The notes under the pieces: generated by a model
The model's input: the letters and a program-made list of their open reading frames with translations, nothing else
Told to the model about the DNA's origin: nothing
Databases searched by the model: none
NCBI RefSeq assembly: GCF_003797765.1
Contig: NZ_RKMB01000021.1
Location: forward strand, 1 to 64,000
Length of the DNA stretch: 64,000 nt
Source of the DNA: Ramlibacter sp. WS9
GTDB lineage: Bacteria > Pseudomonadota > Gammaproteobacteria > Burkholderiales > Burkholderiaceae_C
Direction: 5' to 3'
Translations under genes and position numbers: made by a program
Shown: positions 33,785-42,565 of the stretch, one piece after another
Numbering within the stretch: the first letter of the stretch is position 1
Layout of the letters: every line of letters begins with the position of its first letter

Positions 33785-35683
33785 TCAGAAGCTCATGCCG
33801 AGCGCGAGTGCCGCAAAGTCGCGGTCGCGCAAGGTGTCGAAGGCCGCCTTGCGATTGAAGCGGGTGTAGCTCAGGTCAAGCCAATAGCTCTTTTCGTAGG
33901 TGAAGCGGACACCCGGTGCGATGACATGCCGACCCTGGCTGAAGACATAGTCGGCCGACCAGCCCCGCAAATCCTTGGACAGGAACAGGCGAGGCTTGGT
34001 GAGGACGCCCGGGATCAGATTGGGGTACTCGGCCTCGACCAGCGCCCGCACGCCGTAGGCGTTGCTGGTGAAGTACCCATCCTGCGTGCAGTTCGCGGGA
34101 TTGGGATTCAGGCACGCCCCACCCAGGGTTGCGTGCTGCGCCGAGCCGAACTCGAAATTGCGGCCGTAGCGAACACTCGTGAACGGGTCTCCGATGCCGC
34201 TCCAATGCTGGAACGCGAATTCGCCCACGAGGCTCACCGAGGACGCGCCGAGCACGTTGGAGAACAGCTTGATCGTCGATACCTGGAACTGCGCCTTGTT
34301 CTTGTACTCCCGGCCTTCCAGGTACGTGTTCGAGCCGAGGGGTGCGACCGAGGAATTCCATTTCGACGCCAACGGGCCGATGCCCACGGTGCCGTCGGGC
34401 GCCGGCACTGCCATCGCGAAGAAGGCGTCCGTGGTGTTCACGCCCACGGGAACGTCCTTCGTGTACGAGAGTTCGCCGGCGACCGCCCAGCCTCCCAAAA
34501 CGGTCGAACCGCTGAGCCCGTAGACCTTGGTGGGCTTGGCATCGTAGTCCCAGAAAACGGAGCCGAGCGGCGCGGCGGAATAGAACAGGGACCCCGGGAC
34601 GGCGTTCAGGTCACGCACGCCGGAAAGTGTGGCGAAGCGGTTCTTGTAGCGCACGAAATACGCGCCTAGCTCCGTGTCCAGCGCTTCGACGTTCTTCTTG
34701 AAGGCGAGACCGAACTGGCCACTGTCGGACGGCTCACGGTCGGGCCTTTGCGAGAAGTTGGCATTCGCGCCTCCCAGGGCCGGCACGCCGTTCCAGTAGG
34801 CTCCCGATGGTTGAGGGCCCGCCGGGGTCGTGTCGGCGCCCACAAGGATGGCCCCGGCACCGCAATTCAAGGGGTTGCCCATGGACCAGTACGTACCGCA
34901 GCCCTCCAGGACCGAGCGCCGCCACTTGAACTGGTAGAACGCTTCCACCGAGTTGCCGCCCGGCAGCCCCAGGTTGAACGATACCTGCGGCACCGGCAGG
35001 ATCGCCTCTTTGAGCTGCGTTCCGGGGGTGCGCAATGCCTGCAGGTCCAGCACCGAATACTGGTTCACTCCGGGCACAAAGATGCTTTCCCCGAAGTTGA
35101 CGGCGTGCTGTCCAAAGCGGACCGCGGCCTGTGTGTTCGAGGTCAGGTCGAAGGTGCCGTACACGTAGGCGTCCAGCAGCGCAACGCCGCTGAACTTTGA
35201 CAAGCGGGTGTCGAAGTTCGAATCGTCGAGGCGGGTGTTCGGCTGAAAATCGTTGCTGGGCGCACCGAAAGGCACTGTCTTGTGGCTCAGGCGGTAGTTG
35301 TCCCAGGCCTTGGCCCGCAGCAACAGGCCATAACCGCCCTTTCGAATATTGACGTCGCCCAGGACGCTTGCCTGGGTCATGAAGCTGTCGCGCTTGGCGA
35401 AGTTCAGGTCCGTGCTCTGGCTATAGGCGGCTGCGGCGCCACCATCGCCCAGGCCAATGAGGGCCGGTTCAGGGTTGGCCATGCGCCAGCCGTTGGTGAA
35501 TGACGCGTTGAGCGACCACACGGCCTCAACCCCGTCACCAAGGTCGACGGTACCTGCATGGGCCAATGGCAAACCGCCCCACACAAGCGCAACGGCAAGC
35601 GCTCCTCGCGTGAGTCGCGCGCACTGGGCGGGTGGACGTGGTCTGTGACGCGAGCTTGTGCTCGCCATGAATCGCTGTTGCAT
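33785..35683 (-). CDS. DUF1302 family outer-membrane barrel protein
   Basis: The 632-residue protein has a signal peptide (basic RHRPRPPAQ region, then ALAVALVWGGLPLAHAG, cleavage near residue 43). The body is rich in alternating aromatic/polar strands and ends in ALGMSF, with the terminal Phe expected of an outer-membrane beta-barrel. Motifs such as RFGQHAVNFGESIFVPGVNQ are typical of DUF1302. Family members are thought to be channels for hydrophobic or aromatic substrates. AGGAG precedes ATG 35683. It is first in the DUF1302-DUF1329-ligase operon and carries a perfect regulon operator, so its synthesis should follow the catabolic genes. Confidence 0.92.
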   Translation of the reverse strand: MQQRFMASTSSRHRPRPPAQCARLTRGALAVALVWGGLPLAHAGTVDLGDGVEAVWSLNASFTNGWRMANPEPALIGLGDGGAAAAYSQSTDLNFAKRDSFMTQASVLGDVNIRKGGYGLLLRAKAWDNYRLSHKTVPFGAPSNDFQPNTRLDDSNFDTRLSKFSGVALLDAYVYGTFDLTSNTQAAVRFGQHAVNFGESIFVPGVNQYSVLDLQALRTPGTQLKEAILPVPQVSFNLGLPGGNSVEAFYQFKWRRSVLEGCGTYWSMGNPLNCGAGAILVGADTTPAGPQPSGAYWNGVPALGGANANFSQRPDREPSDSGQFGLAFKKNVEALDTELGAYFVRYKNRFATLSGVRDLNAVPGSLFYSAAPLGSVFWDYDAKPTKVYGLSGSTVLGGWAVAGELSYTKDVPVGVNTTDAFFAMAVPAPDGTVGIGPLASKWNSSVAPLGSNTYLEGREYKNKAQFQVSTIKLFSNVLGASSVSLVGEFAFQHWSGIGDPFTSVRYGRNFEFGSAQHATLGGACLNPNPANCTQDGYFTSNAYGVRALVEAEYPNLIPGVLTKPRLFLSKDLRGWSADYVFSQGRHVIAPGVRFTYEKSYWLDLSYTRFNRKAAFDTLRDRDFAALALGMSF

Positions 35684-35772
35684 GTGTTGTCTCCTGTTGT
35701 GCTGTCGGCCCGGGGCATGTACCGCTCGACGATTCGCTCTGGAAGTGCCGGATCACGTCCAAGGTGAGCCGA

Positions 35773-35816
35773 ACTCTACGAATGGCACCCTCCCCCGGCA
35801 TCGTCGAAAGCGACGA
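35773..35816 (-). promoter_or_regulatory. Regulon operator and promoter of the DUF1302 operon
   Basis: The perfect dyad TCGTCGAAAGCGACGA occupies 35801-35816. TAGAGT at 35773-35778 is 22 bases downstream on the minus strand. It is identical in operator and very similar in -10 to other sites. Confidence 0.78.
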
Positions 35817-35872
35817 ACCTGGCGCCGCCGCAAATCAGCCGGACGCGAGCTTGGTCTGAGCCGCGACGCGGC

Positions 35873-35916
35873 TCGTCCGATCCGACGACGCGCCGGTTGG
35901 CCCTGCCTCCTATCCT
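35873..35916 (+). promoter_or_regulatory. Regulon operator and promoter of the flavin oxidoreductase
   Basis: TCGTCCGATCCGACGA at 35873-35888 is followed 22 bases later by TATCCT (35911-35916), with the ATG at 35957. It is back-to-back with the DUF1302 operator, 56 bases away. Confidence 0.76.
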
Positions 35917-35956
35917 TCGCCGAAAACCCGCCCCCCACCCTCAACTCACACTCGCC

Positions 35957-37246
35957 ATGAACAATCTACTTTCCGCCCCCCTCCAGCTGCCGTGCGGTGC
36001 CGTGCTGAAGAATCGGCTCGCCAAGGCCGCCATGACGGAAGGCCTCGCCGATCCGATGAACCGCGTCACCCCGGAACTGCTGCGCCTGTACAAGCGCTGG
36101 GCCGGCAATGGCTTCGGCTTGATGCTGACGGGCAATGTGCAGGTGGATCGCCATCACATGGAACGATCGAGCAACGTCGCCATCGACGGCAATGGCGGCT
36201 TGGAAGACTTGCAGCGCCTGGCCGAAATCGGCCGGCAGGATGGCGCGCACTTCTGGGTACAGCTCAATCACACCGGCCGCCAGACGGCGATGGACGTCAA
36301 CGCAAGCCCGTTGGCGCCCTCGGCCATCTCATTGCCGATGGCCGAGGCCGGTTGCGGCCAGGCGCGGGCTATGACACAGGAGCAGGTGGCCGATGTCATC
36401 CGCCGGTTCGCCGACGCCGCCGCGGTGTGCCGTGAAACTGGCTTCACCGGCGTGCAGATCCATGCGGCCCACGGGTACCTGCTTTCACAGTTTCTCAGCC
36501 CCCTGGCGAACGCGCGCAACGACGAGTGGGGTGGACCGCTGGAGAACCGGGCGCGGCTGCTGCTGGAAACGGTGCGCGCCGTTCGCCGGGCGGTTGGCGC
36601 CGACTTCCCGGTATCGGTCAAACTCAATTCCGCGGACTTCCAGCGCGGTGGCTTCGACTTTGAAGAGTCGATGACCGTCGTCTCCTGGCTGAGCGAGGAG
36701 CGCATCGACCTGCTGGAGATTTCCGGTGGCAACTACGAGCAGCCGCAGATGGCCGGAATGGGCGAGTCGGCGGATCACCAAGGCAAGCCGGTGACCGCGA
36801 GTACGCGCGCCCGCGAGGCGTACTTTCTCGACTATGCCAGGCAGGTGAAGCCCCGCGCCTCCGTGCCCCTGATGATCACCGGCGGCATGCGCGGCGTTGC
36901 GAGCATGAACGAGGCCTTGTCGTCGCAGGCCTGCCAGGTGGTCGGCATCGCCAGGCCGATGTGCACCCATCCAGACAGTCTCGGCAAATATCTCTTGAAC
37001 GGTGACAGGCAGGACCTGCCGTCACTCGAACGCCTGCTGGAGATACCGCGCGATGCGCTCGGCCCGGACATCGACGATGCCACGTTCAAGCGGCTGGAAT
37101 CGTTCGGCGTGCTGGGGTGGTACTGCGAGCAGATCGAGCGCATTGGCGCTGGCCTTGAACCGGCACTCGATCTGACGGTGCTGGAAGCCCTGCAGAACTT
37201 CCAGCAGCACAAAGCCGACAAGACCCGCGATTGGGCGCGCCCCTGA
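35957..37246 (+). CDS. NADH:flavin oxidoreductase (Old Yellow Enzyme family)
   Basis: The 429-residue protein has the OYE TIM barrel. LKNRLAKAAMTEGLAD lies at the N-terminus, WVQLNHTGRQT near residue 105, and the substrate-site GVQIHAAHGYLLSQFLSP near 170. It also has R-N-D-EWGGPLENR near 195 and GGMRG near 310 for FMN phosphate. It lacks the C-terminal iron-sulfur/FAD half of 2,4-dienoyl-CoA reductase FadH, so it should take electrons from NAD(P)H directly. It may reduce an enone or a 2,4-dienoyl-CoA (inference). ATG 35957 is preferred over an earlier in-frame ATG, which would start upstream of the -10. It is convergent with the acyl-CoA dehydrogenase ending at 37262. Confidence 0.9.
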   Translation: MNNLLSAPLQLPCGAVLKNRLAKAAMTEGLADPMNRVTPELLRLYKRWAGNGFGLMLTGNVQVDRHHMERSSNVAIDGNGGLEDLQRLAEIGRQDGAHFWVQLNHTGRQTAMDVNASPLAPSAISLPMAEAGCGQARAMTQEQVADVIRRFADAAAVCRETGFTGVQIHAAHGYLLSQFLSPLANARNDEWGGPLENRARLLLETVRAVRRAVGADFPVSVKLNSADFQRGGFDFEESMTVVSWLSEERIDLLEISGGNYEQPQMAGMGESADHQGKPVTASTRAREAYFLDYARQVKPRASVPLMITGGMRGVASMNEALSSQACQVVGIARPMCTHPDSLGKYLLNGDRQDLPSLERLLEIPRDALGPDIDDATFKRLESFGVLGWYCEQIERIGAGLEPALDLTVLEALQNFQQHKADKTRDWARP

Positions 37247-37261
37247 GACAGGCAACCGGCC

Positions 37262-39034
37262 TCAGAGACAGGCGGGGTCGAGCGTGCACAACACGCCGCT
37301 TGCACCCCGTACGACCGCCGCGTGTGTGTGCAGCCGCGGCAGCAAAGCGTCGAAGTAGAACTGCGCTGTCACCTCCTTGGCGGCCGCACGCTGAGGGTCG
37401 CTGCCTGCGCGCTGCGCCACGGCAGCCTGGCGCGCCCACATGAAACCGAGCGTCACGTAGCCGGACAGCATGAGGTAATCCACCGCCACCGCCCCCACCA
37501 CCAGCGGGTCCTGCACAGCAAGCTCACTGATCTCCTGCGTGACCTCGCGCCAGGTCCGCACCGCCGCCTGCAACGCCGTCACGCGGCTCGAGGGCACGGC
37601 CTGCGCGCACCAATCGTCGATTTCTTCGGTGAACGCCGCGAGCAGCCGCGGATCGGCCAGCACCTTGCGGCCCAGCAGGTCACCGCCCTGGATGCCTGTG
37701 GTTCCCTCGTAGATGCGGGTGATACGCACGTCTCGCAGCCGCTGCTCGAGGCCCCACTCCCTCACGTAGCCATGGCCCCCGAGCACCTGGATCGACAAGT
37801 CCACCGACTCGAACGCCAGCTCCGAGAGACAGGCTTTTGCAATGGGGATGAGCAGGGCCAGCCGCAGCACGGCCCGCTCGGCCGTTGCCGCATCGCCGTG
37901 GTCGGCCAGATCCACCCAGCGGGCGCATTCGTGAACCAAGGCCCGCCCGCCCTCCGCGACCGCTTTCTGGATCAGCAGCATGCGCCGCACATCGGGGTGG
38001 GCGGTCAACGGGTCAGCCGGCAGGTCGGGCCGCGTTGCGCCGCCTGGCGCACGCCCCTGCAGCCGTTCGCGCGCATAGGCGAGGCTTTGCTGATAGGCGG
38101 CCTGCGCCTGGGCCACTGCCTGCACGCCCACCGCCAGACGCGACTTGTTGATGAAGATGAACATGTTGGCCAGGCCCTTGTGCGGCTCACCAACCAGCCA
38201 GCCCTCGGCCCCGTCGAAAGCCATCGCGCAGGTCGCGCTGCCTTTCAAGCCCATCTTGTGCTCGATGGAAAGGCAGCTCACCGCGTTGCCCACCCCCGGC
38301 GTGCCATCGGGCGCGGGCATGAATTTCGGCACCACGAACAGCGAGATGCCACGCACGCCGGACGGCGCGCCGGGCAAGCGCGCCAGCACCAGATGCACGA
38401 TGTTGGGCGCGAGGTCGTGCTCGCCCGAGGAGATGAATATCTTGTTGCCGGTGATCCGGTAGCGCTTCGCGGCGGGGTCGCCCACCGGCTCGGCCCGTGT
38501 GTGCAACAGTCCCAGGTCGGAGCCGGCATGGCTTTCCGTCAGGCACATCGTCGCAAGCCATTCGCCACTCACCAGCTTGGGCAAGAACGTCTGGAGCTGT
38601 TCACGGGCCGCGCCGGCGAGCAGCGTCTTGATCGCGCCGTCGTTGAGCATCATGTACATGCACCACGACTGATTGGCCGCCTGCAGGTACTCACCGGCGG
38701 CAAGCTGCAAAGAGTACGGCAGGCCCTGGCCACCCCACTCGGGCGATTGCGCCAGCGCCGGCCAACCGGCGTCGACATACTGCCGATAGGCTGCGCGGAA
38801 ACCGTCGGGTGCGCGCACCTGTCCGTCATGCCACACCGCCGACTGCGCGTCCGCAGGCGCGTTCAGGGGTGCCAGCACGCCCTCGGCGAACTTTGCCACG
38901 GCCTCGAGCAGCGCTTGCAATGTGGAAGCGTCGAGTTGCGCCTCGGGCGTTAGCGCGGCGTAGTGCGCGGGGAAGTCCAGCACCTCGAGGAGCGAGAAAA
39001 AAGTGTCCTGGACAGGAGCTTGATAGGTGGTCAT
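37262..39034 (-). CDS. Acyl-CoA dehydrogenase, DmdC-like long form
   Basis: This 590-residue protein is longer than usual acyl-CoA dehydrogenases. It has an extra N-terminal region and a C-terminal four-helix extension, as in 3-methylmercaptopropionyl-CoA dehydrogenase-type members. CLTESHAGSDLGLLHT and ITGNKIFISSGEH mark the beta domain. QVLGGHGYVREWG and the catalytic glutamate in RIYEGTTGIQGGDLLGRKV are near residues 420-450. It is the last gene of the liv operon (79 bases after the kinase-fold gene). Its likely job is desaturation of an imported acyl-CoA. Confidence 0.92.
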   Translation of the reverse strand: MTTYQAPVQDTFFSLLEVLDFPAHYAALTPEAQLDASTLQALLEAVAKFAEGVLAPLNAPADAQSAVWHDGQVRAPDGFRAAYRQYVDAGWPALAQSPEWGGQGLPYSLQLAAGEYLQAANQSWCMYMMLNDGAIKTLLAGAAREQLQTFLPKLVSGEWLATMCLTESHAGSDLGLLHTRAEPVGDPAAKRYRITGNKIFISSGEHDLAPNIVHLVLARLPGAPSGVRGISLFVVPKFMPAPDGTPGVGNAVSCLSIEHKMGLKGSATCAMAFDGAEGWLVGEPHKGLANMFIFINKSRLAVGVQAVAQAQAAYQQSLAYARERLQGRAPGGATRPDLPADPLTAHPDVRRMLLIQKAVAEGGRALVHECARWVDLADHGDAATAERAVLRLALLIPIAKACLSELAFESVDLSIQVLGGHGYVREWGLEQRLRDVRITRIYEGTTGIQGGDLLGRKVLADPRLLAAFTEEIDDWCAQAVPSSRVTALQAAVRTWREVTQEISELAVQDPLVVGAVAVDYLMLSGYVTLGFMWARQAAVAQRAGSDPQRAAAKEVTAQFYFDALLPRLHTHAAVVRGASGVLCTLDPACL

Positions 39035-39113
39035 GTGTCAGTCGGTGAGGTGCCGCCCGCGAGGGCCGCAAAGGAAATCCCGGATCGGCAACGCGGCCGA
39101 TCCGTTCGGCAGG

Positions 39114-40175
39114 TCAGAGCGATCCGCCTTCGATCCACTCGACGGCTCGGCCAAGCAGGGACACCGCCTGGCGATGGAGCTGGTCACCGGCCGCTTTGGG
39201 CGCGTGGCCTGCGCAGGCGCGTGCATAGGTTCCCTCCAACACGATCGCCAGCTTGTAGCACGCAAGCACCGCATACCAGCGGATGGCCGTAATGTCGCGC
39301 GGGCTCTGCTGCCCGTACCGCGCGACCAGTTGCGCCGGCGTCGGAAAGCCGCTCCACGGACGCAGACGGAGCAACTGCCCCTCGGGCTCGTCGCCCCGCG
39401 GCCAGGTGGCCAGCAACCAGCCGAGGTCGAGCAGCGGGTCGCCCTGCGTGGCCATTTCCCAGTCGATGACAGCCGCCAGCTCCGGCCCGTCGTGGCGGAA
39501 CATCACGTTGGCAAGATGGTAGTCGCCGTGCATCAGGCCCACCGCTCCTTGCGCGGGGCGATGGGCTTCCAGCCAGGCCCCGACAGTGTCGACATGGGGC
39601 AGAGCGGCCGGGCCCGGCCATTCGGTGAAAGCGGCATAGCCGTCCAGTTGCTTGCGCCAGCGCTGCACCTGGCGCTCAAGGAAACGCTCGGGTTTGCCCA
39701 AATCGGCGAGTCCCAGGGACTGCGGATCCAGTTGGCCCAAGGCGGCGATTGCATCGACCATGGCCAGGCCCATGCGATGGCGGATAGACGGGTCCGAGGC
39801 ATGCAGTGGCGGCAGGCCGTCGCCAAGTGCGTTGAAGCCGTCGATCGCCTCCATGATGAAGAAAACGGCGCCGAGCACCTCGGTGTCCTCGCAGACCGCG
39901 ATGATGGCCGGATGCGGCACGCCACTTGCGGCCAGCGCCTTGAGCACCCGCGCTTCACGGCGCATGGTTTCGTTGCTCTCCGCGCGGGGATGCATGGGCG
40001 GCCGGCGCAGCACATAGCAACGGTCCTCCTGCTGAAAGCGGACCAGTATGTTTTGTGTGCCCCCAGTCAGCAGTTTGAAGTCGGTGATGGGCGCACCGGC
40101 AAGGCCTTTATCGTCCATCCAGCGCCGCAGCCGGTCGACGTCGATGGGGAGATTCGGCATCGACACCACGCTCAT
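39114..40175 (-). CDS. Aminoglycoside-phosphotransferase-fold kinase (ACAD10/11- and LvaA-like)
   Basis: The 353-residue protein has the APH/choline-kinase fold: TGGTQNILVRF near residue 28, the catalytic loop GLMHGDYHLANVMF near 218-231, and the metal-binding AVIDWEMATQGDPLLDLGW near 240. It resembles the kinase domain fused to human ACAD10/ACAD11 and the Pseudomonas LvaA kinase. Those phosphorylate 4-hydroxyacyl-CoA so that an acyl-CoA dehydrogenase can eliminate the phosphate. It lies between livJ and an acyl-CoA dehydrogenase, and an ACAD10/11-like partner is encoded at 17013-18281. Antibiotic phosphorylation is unlikely in this setting. Confidence 0.88.
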   Translation of the reverse strand: MSVVSMPNLPIDVDRLRRWMDDKGLAGAPITDFKLLTGGTQNILVRFQQEDRCYVLRRPPMHPRAESNETMRREARVLKALAASGVPHPAIIAVCEDTEVLGAVFFIMEAIDGFNALGDGLPPLHASDPSIRHRMGLAMVDAIAALGQLDPQSLGLADLGKPERFLERQVQRWRKQLDGYAAFTEWPGPAALPHVDTVGAWLEAHRPAQGAVGLMHGDYHLANVMFRHDGPELAAVIDWEMATQGDPLLDLGWLLATWPRGDEPEGQLLRLRPWSGFPTPAQLVARYGQQSPRDITAIRWYAVLACYKLAIVLEGTYARACAGHAPKAAGDQLHRQAVSLLGRAVEWIEGGSL

Positions 40176-40282
40176 TGGGCCGCTCCGTACGCGACGAAGG
40201 CAAAGTCCGCCTGCGACGCGGGCCGACAGGTTGGAATCAACTCGAAATGGGTCATTGAAAATCCTGAAACAATCCGGTGCCC

Positions 40283-41503
40283 TCAGCGCCCGAGCACCTT
40301 GCCGAACAGTTCGAACCTCGATCCATTGAAGCGGGCAAGCTGAAGGCGTTCGACGGGACGAAAATCGTCTGGGCCCGTTCTGACGTCGATTCCCGGCAGC
40401 AACATCGGCACGGTCATCGACAGGCTCGACGCCTGCTGCATGAGATTGGCGCGTGTGAGGTTGTCACCGCACTGCCTGAGCGTATGGACCAGGGTCTGCA
40501 TGAGCGAGTAGCCGAACACGTTGTACGGATCGTTGGGATCGCCGGCCGCGTAGTGCGCCTTCATGAAAGCAAGATATTCCTTCACTTCCTGAGTGCTCGC
40601 CTGGGATGGGTCGGACGGGTCGCGCATGAACATTGCAGTGACCAGGCCGGTGGAATGGTCCAGACCCGCCGGCTTGAGCACGGACGCCACGGAAGCGGAC
40701 ACCGCGCTGAGATAGTGGAACGGCTTCCAGCCCAGCTCTCCCACTTTGCGGATCGATTGCGCCGCGAATTTGGGTGATGAGATGTTGAACAGGACGTCGG
40801 CGCCGCTCGCCTTCAGTGCGATGAGCTGGCTGTCGATGGTCGGGTCCGTGACTTCGTAGCTGATCTGCGCGACGATCATTTTCTTGGCCTTGTCGCCCAG
40901 CGCGTCGGTCAGGCCGTTCAGGTAGTCCTTGCCGAATTCGTCGTTCTGGTAGAGCACGCCGATCTTTGCATTGGGCATGTTCGCCTGCACGTACTCGGCG
41001 AAGATGCGGGCCTCGGCCCGGTAGCTGGGCATCCAGCCCAAGGTCCACGGGAAGTTCTTGGGGTCGTCGAACCGGCTGGCGCCGCTCAGCAAGAACAACT
41101 GCGGCACCTTCTTCCCGTTCAGGTAGCGCTGGACGGCAAGTATGTTTCCCGAGCCCATCATGGCGAACATCGCCAATACCTCCTCTTGTTCCACCAGCTT
41201 TCGCGTCTGCTCCACGGCCTTCGCCGGGTTGTAGCCGTCGTCCAGCGAGAGCAGGTTGATCTTGCGGCCATTGACGCCGCCTTCCGCATTGATCTTGGCC
41301 GCGTAGGCGCTCATGGCCCGGCCGATGGTGCCGTAGGCCGAAGCAGGACCGGAATACGGCGCGGAGTTTCCGATCCGGATCTCGGTATCGGACGCACCAG
41401 GGTCGTACTTCTTCTGGGCTTGTGCCGCCAACGGAACTGCCAGCATCAGCGCCCCAACCACCGCAGCGGACCAGCCCGCGCGCAACCGTCGAAAAAATGT
41501 CAT
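40283..41503 (-). CDS. livJ: ABC transporter substrate-binding protein (Liv type), system 1
   Basis: The 406-residue protein has a signal peptide (RRLRAGWSAAVVGALMLAV, cleavage after AQA near residue 29). It also has the two-lobed Leu/Ile/Val-binding fold: EIRIGNSAPYSGPASAYG near the N-terminus and INLLSLDDGYNPAKAVEQ near 83. It binds the ligand in the periplasm for the LivHM permease. Despite the name, relatives in catabolic clusters bind aromatic or aliphatic carboxylates. ATG 41503 overlaps the livM stop by ATGA and has GGAG six bases upstream. It is fifth in the livGFHMJ order. Confidence 0.92.
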   Translation of the reverse strand: MTFFRRLRAGWSAAVVGALMLAVPLAAQAQKKYDPGASDTEIRIGNSAPYSGPASAYGTIGRAMSAYAAKINAEGGVNGRKINLLSLDDGYNPAKAVEQTRKLVEQEEVLAMFAMMGSGNILAVQRYLNGKKVPQLFLLSGASRFDDPKNFPWTLGWMPSYRAEARIFAEYVQANMPNAKIGVLYQNDEFGKDYLNGLTDALGDKAKKMIVAQISYEVTDPTIDSQLIALKASGADVLFNISSPKFAAQSIRKVGELGWKPFHYLSAVSASVASVLKPAGLDHSTGLVTAMFMRDPSDPSQASTQEVKEYLAFMKAHYAAGDPNDPYNVFGYSLMQTLVHTLRQCGDNLTRANLMQQASSLSMTVPMLLPGIDVRTGPDDFRPVERLQLARFNGSRFELFGKVLGR

Positions 41504-42552
41504 ACCTGTCTCCTTCTTTCTTGATGAATTGACCACCGTGCCTTCAGCTTGTTGATCAGCCCCGCGACTCCGCCGGGCATCAGGACCATGAATCCGATCA
41601 GGACGACGCCGTACACTGCCCACGGCGCGGACTTGGAGATGTTCTCGGACAGCGCTGGAACGAACATGATGAAAACGGCGCCAAACAGCGCGCCCCACAA
41701 GGTTCCCACGCCACCCACCACCATGCCCACCAGTAGGGCAATGGACAGGTACATGTCGAAAGCATCGGGCGACACGTACTCCACCGCGAGGGCGGCCATT
41801 GCGCCGCCGACGCCGGTATACGCCGCAGAGATGCCAAAGGTCATGGCCTTGTAGTGTTTGATGTCGACGCCCATGGCCTCGGCCGCCATCGCGTGATCCC
41901 TGATGGCGACCATTGCCCGGCCGGAGCCGCTGCGAACCAGGTTGCGAGCCATGACGAAGAGCACGATGGCCACGAACAGCGCGAAGAGATAGAGCCACTG
42001 ATCCGGCGTCAGGGGAAGCCCGAGCGGAACTTCCGGTTTTTGCACCGTCAGCCCTTGCACGCCTCCTGTCCATCGCTCCAGGTGTTTGTACTTGAGCAGC
42101 TGGGGCAGCGACACGCCCAGCGCGAATGTGGCCAGCGCGAGGTAATGCCCTTCGAGTTTGAGCGCCGGACGGCCAAACAGGTACCCCACGACTCCGCACA
42201 CGCCCGCAACTGCCGGGAGGACGGCCCAGTACGGCCAATGGGCCTGAAGAATGAGGATGGCTGCGCAGTACGCTCCAATGGCAAAGAAGGCACCGTGCCC
42301 GAGCGATATCTGTCCGTTGTATCCGGTCAGGAGGTTAAGCCCAAGCAACGCGATGAAGTAGGCCAGCACCATGGTGGCCTGAAAGAGCTGATAGCCCTTG
42401 GCTACGAACGTCAAGGCCAGCGCAGCGGCCAGGAGGGCCAGCACCCACCACGCATTCGACGCCGAACGAACAATCAACCGGGGTTTGATACCGGCATCGC
42501 GTGTTGCGGCTACAACAGGGACGGTGGACAACGAAGAAAGGGGTGAACTCAT
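41500..42552 (-). CDS. livM: Branched-chain-type ABC permease LivM, system 1
   Basis: The 350-residue inner-membrane permease has a cytoplasmic N-terminal tail and about nine to ten helices. Motifs include LNLLTGYNGQISLGHGAFFA near residue 85, typical of LivM, and VAIRDHAMAAEAMGVDIKHY for contact with the ATPase. It pairs with LivH. It lies 13 bases downstream of livH and overlaps livJ. The ligand is unknown. Confidence 0.92.
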   Translation of the reverse strand: MSSPLSSLSTVPVVAATRDAGIKPRLIVRSASNAWWVLALLAAALALTFVAKGYQLFQATMVLAYFIALLGLNLLTGYNGQISLGHGAFFAIGAYCAAILILQAHWPYWAVLPAVAGVCGVVGYLFGRPALKLEGHYLALATFALGVSLPQLLKYKHLERWTGGVQGLTVQKPEVPLGLPLTPDQWLYLFALFVAIVLFVMARNLVRSGSGRAMVAIRDHAMAAEAMGVDIKHYKAMTFGISAAYTGVGGAMAALAVEYVSPDAFDMYLSIALLVGMVVGGVGTLWGALFGAVFIMFVPALSENISKSAPWAVYGVVLIGFMVLMPGGVAGLINKLKARWSIHQERRRQV

Positions 42553-42565
42553 GTGCGGTGCTCCA

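Noticed and set aside
39114..40175. Aminoglycoside resistance gene
   Set aside because: The fold is APH, but the context (liv operon, acyl-CoA dehydrogenase) and similarity to ACAD10/11 and LvaA kinases argue for a metabolic kinase.
40176..40282. A possible operator half-site (CGACGA at about 40196) in front of the kinase gene
   Set aside because: Only one half matches, and the opposite half has three mismatches. The gene is better read as part of the liv operon.
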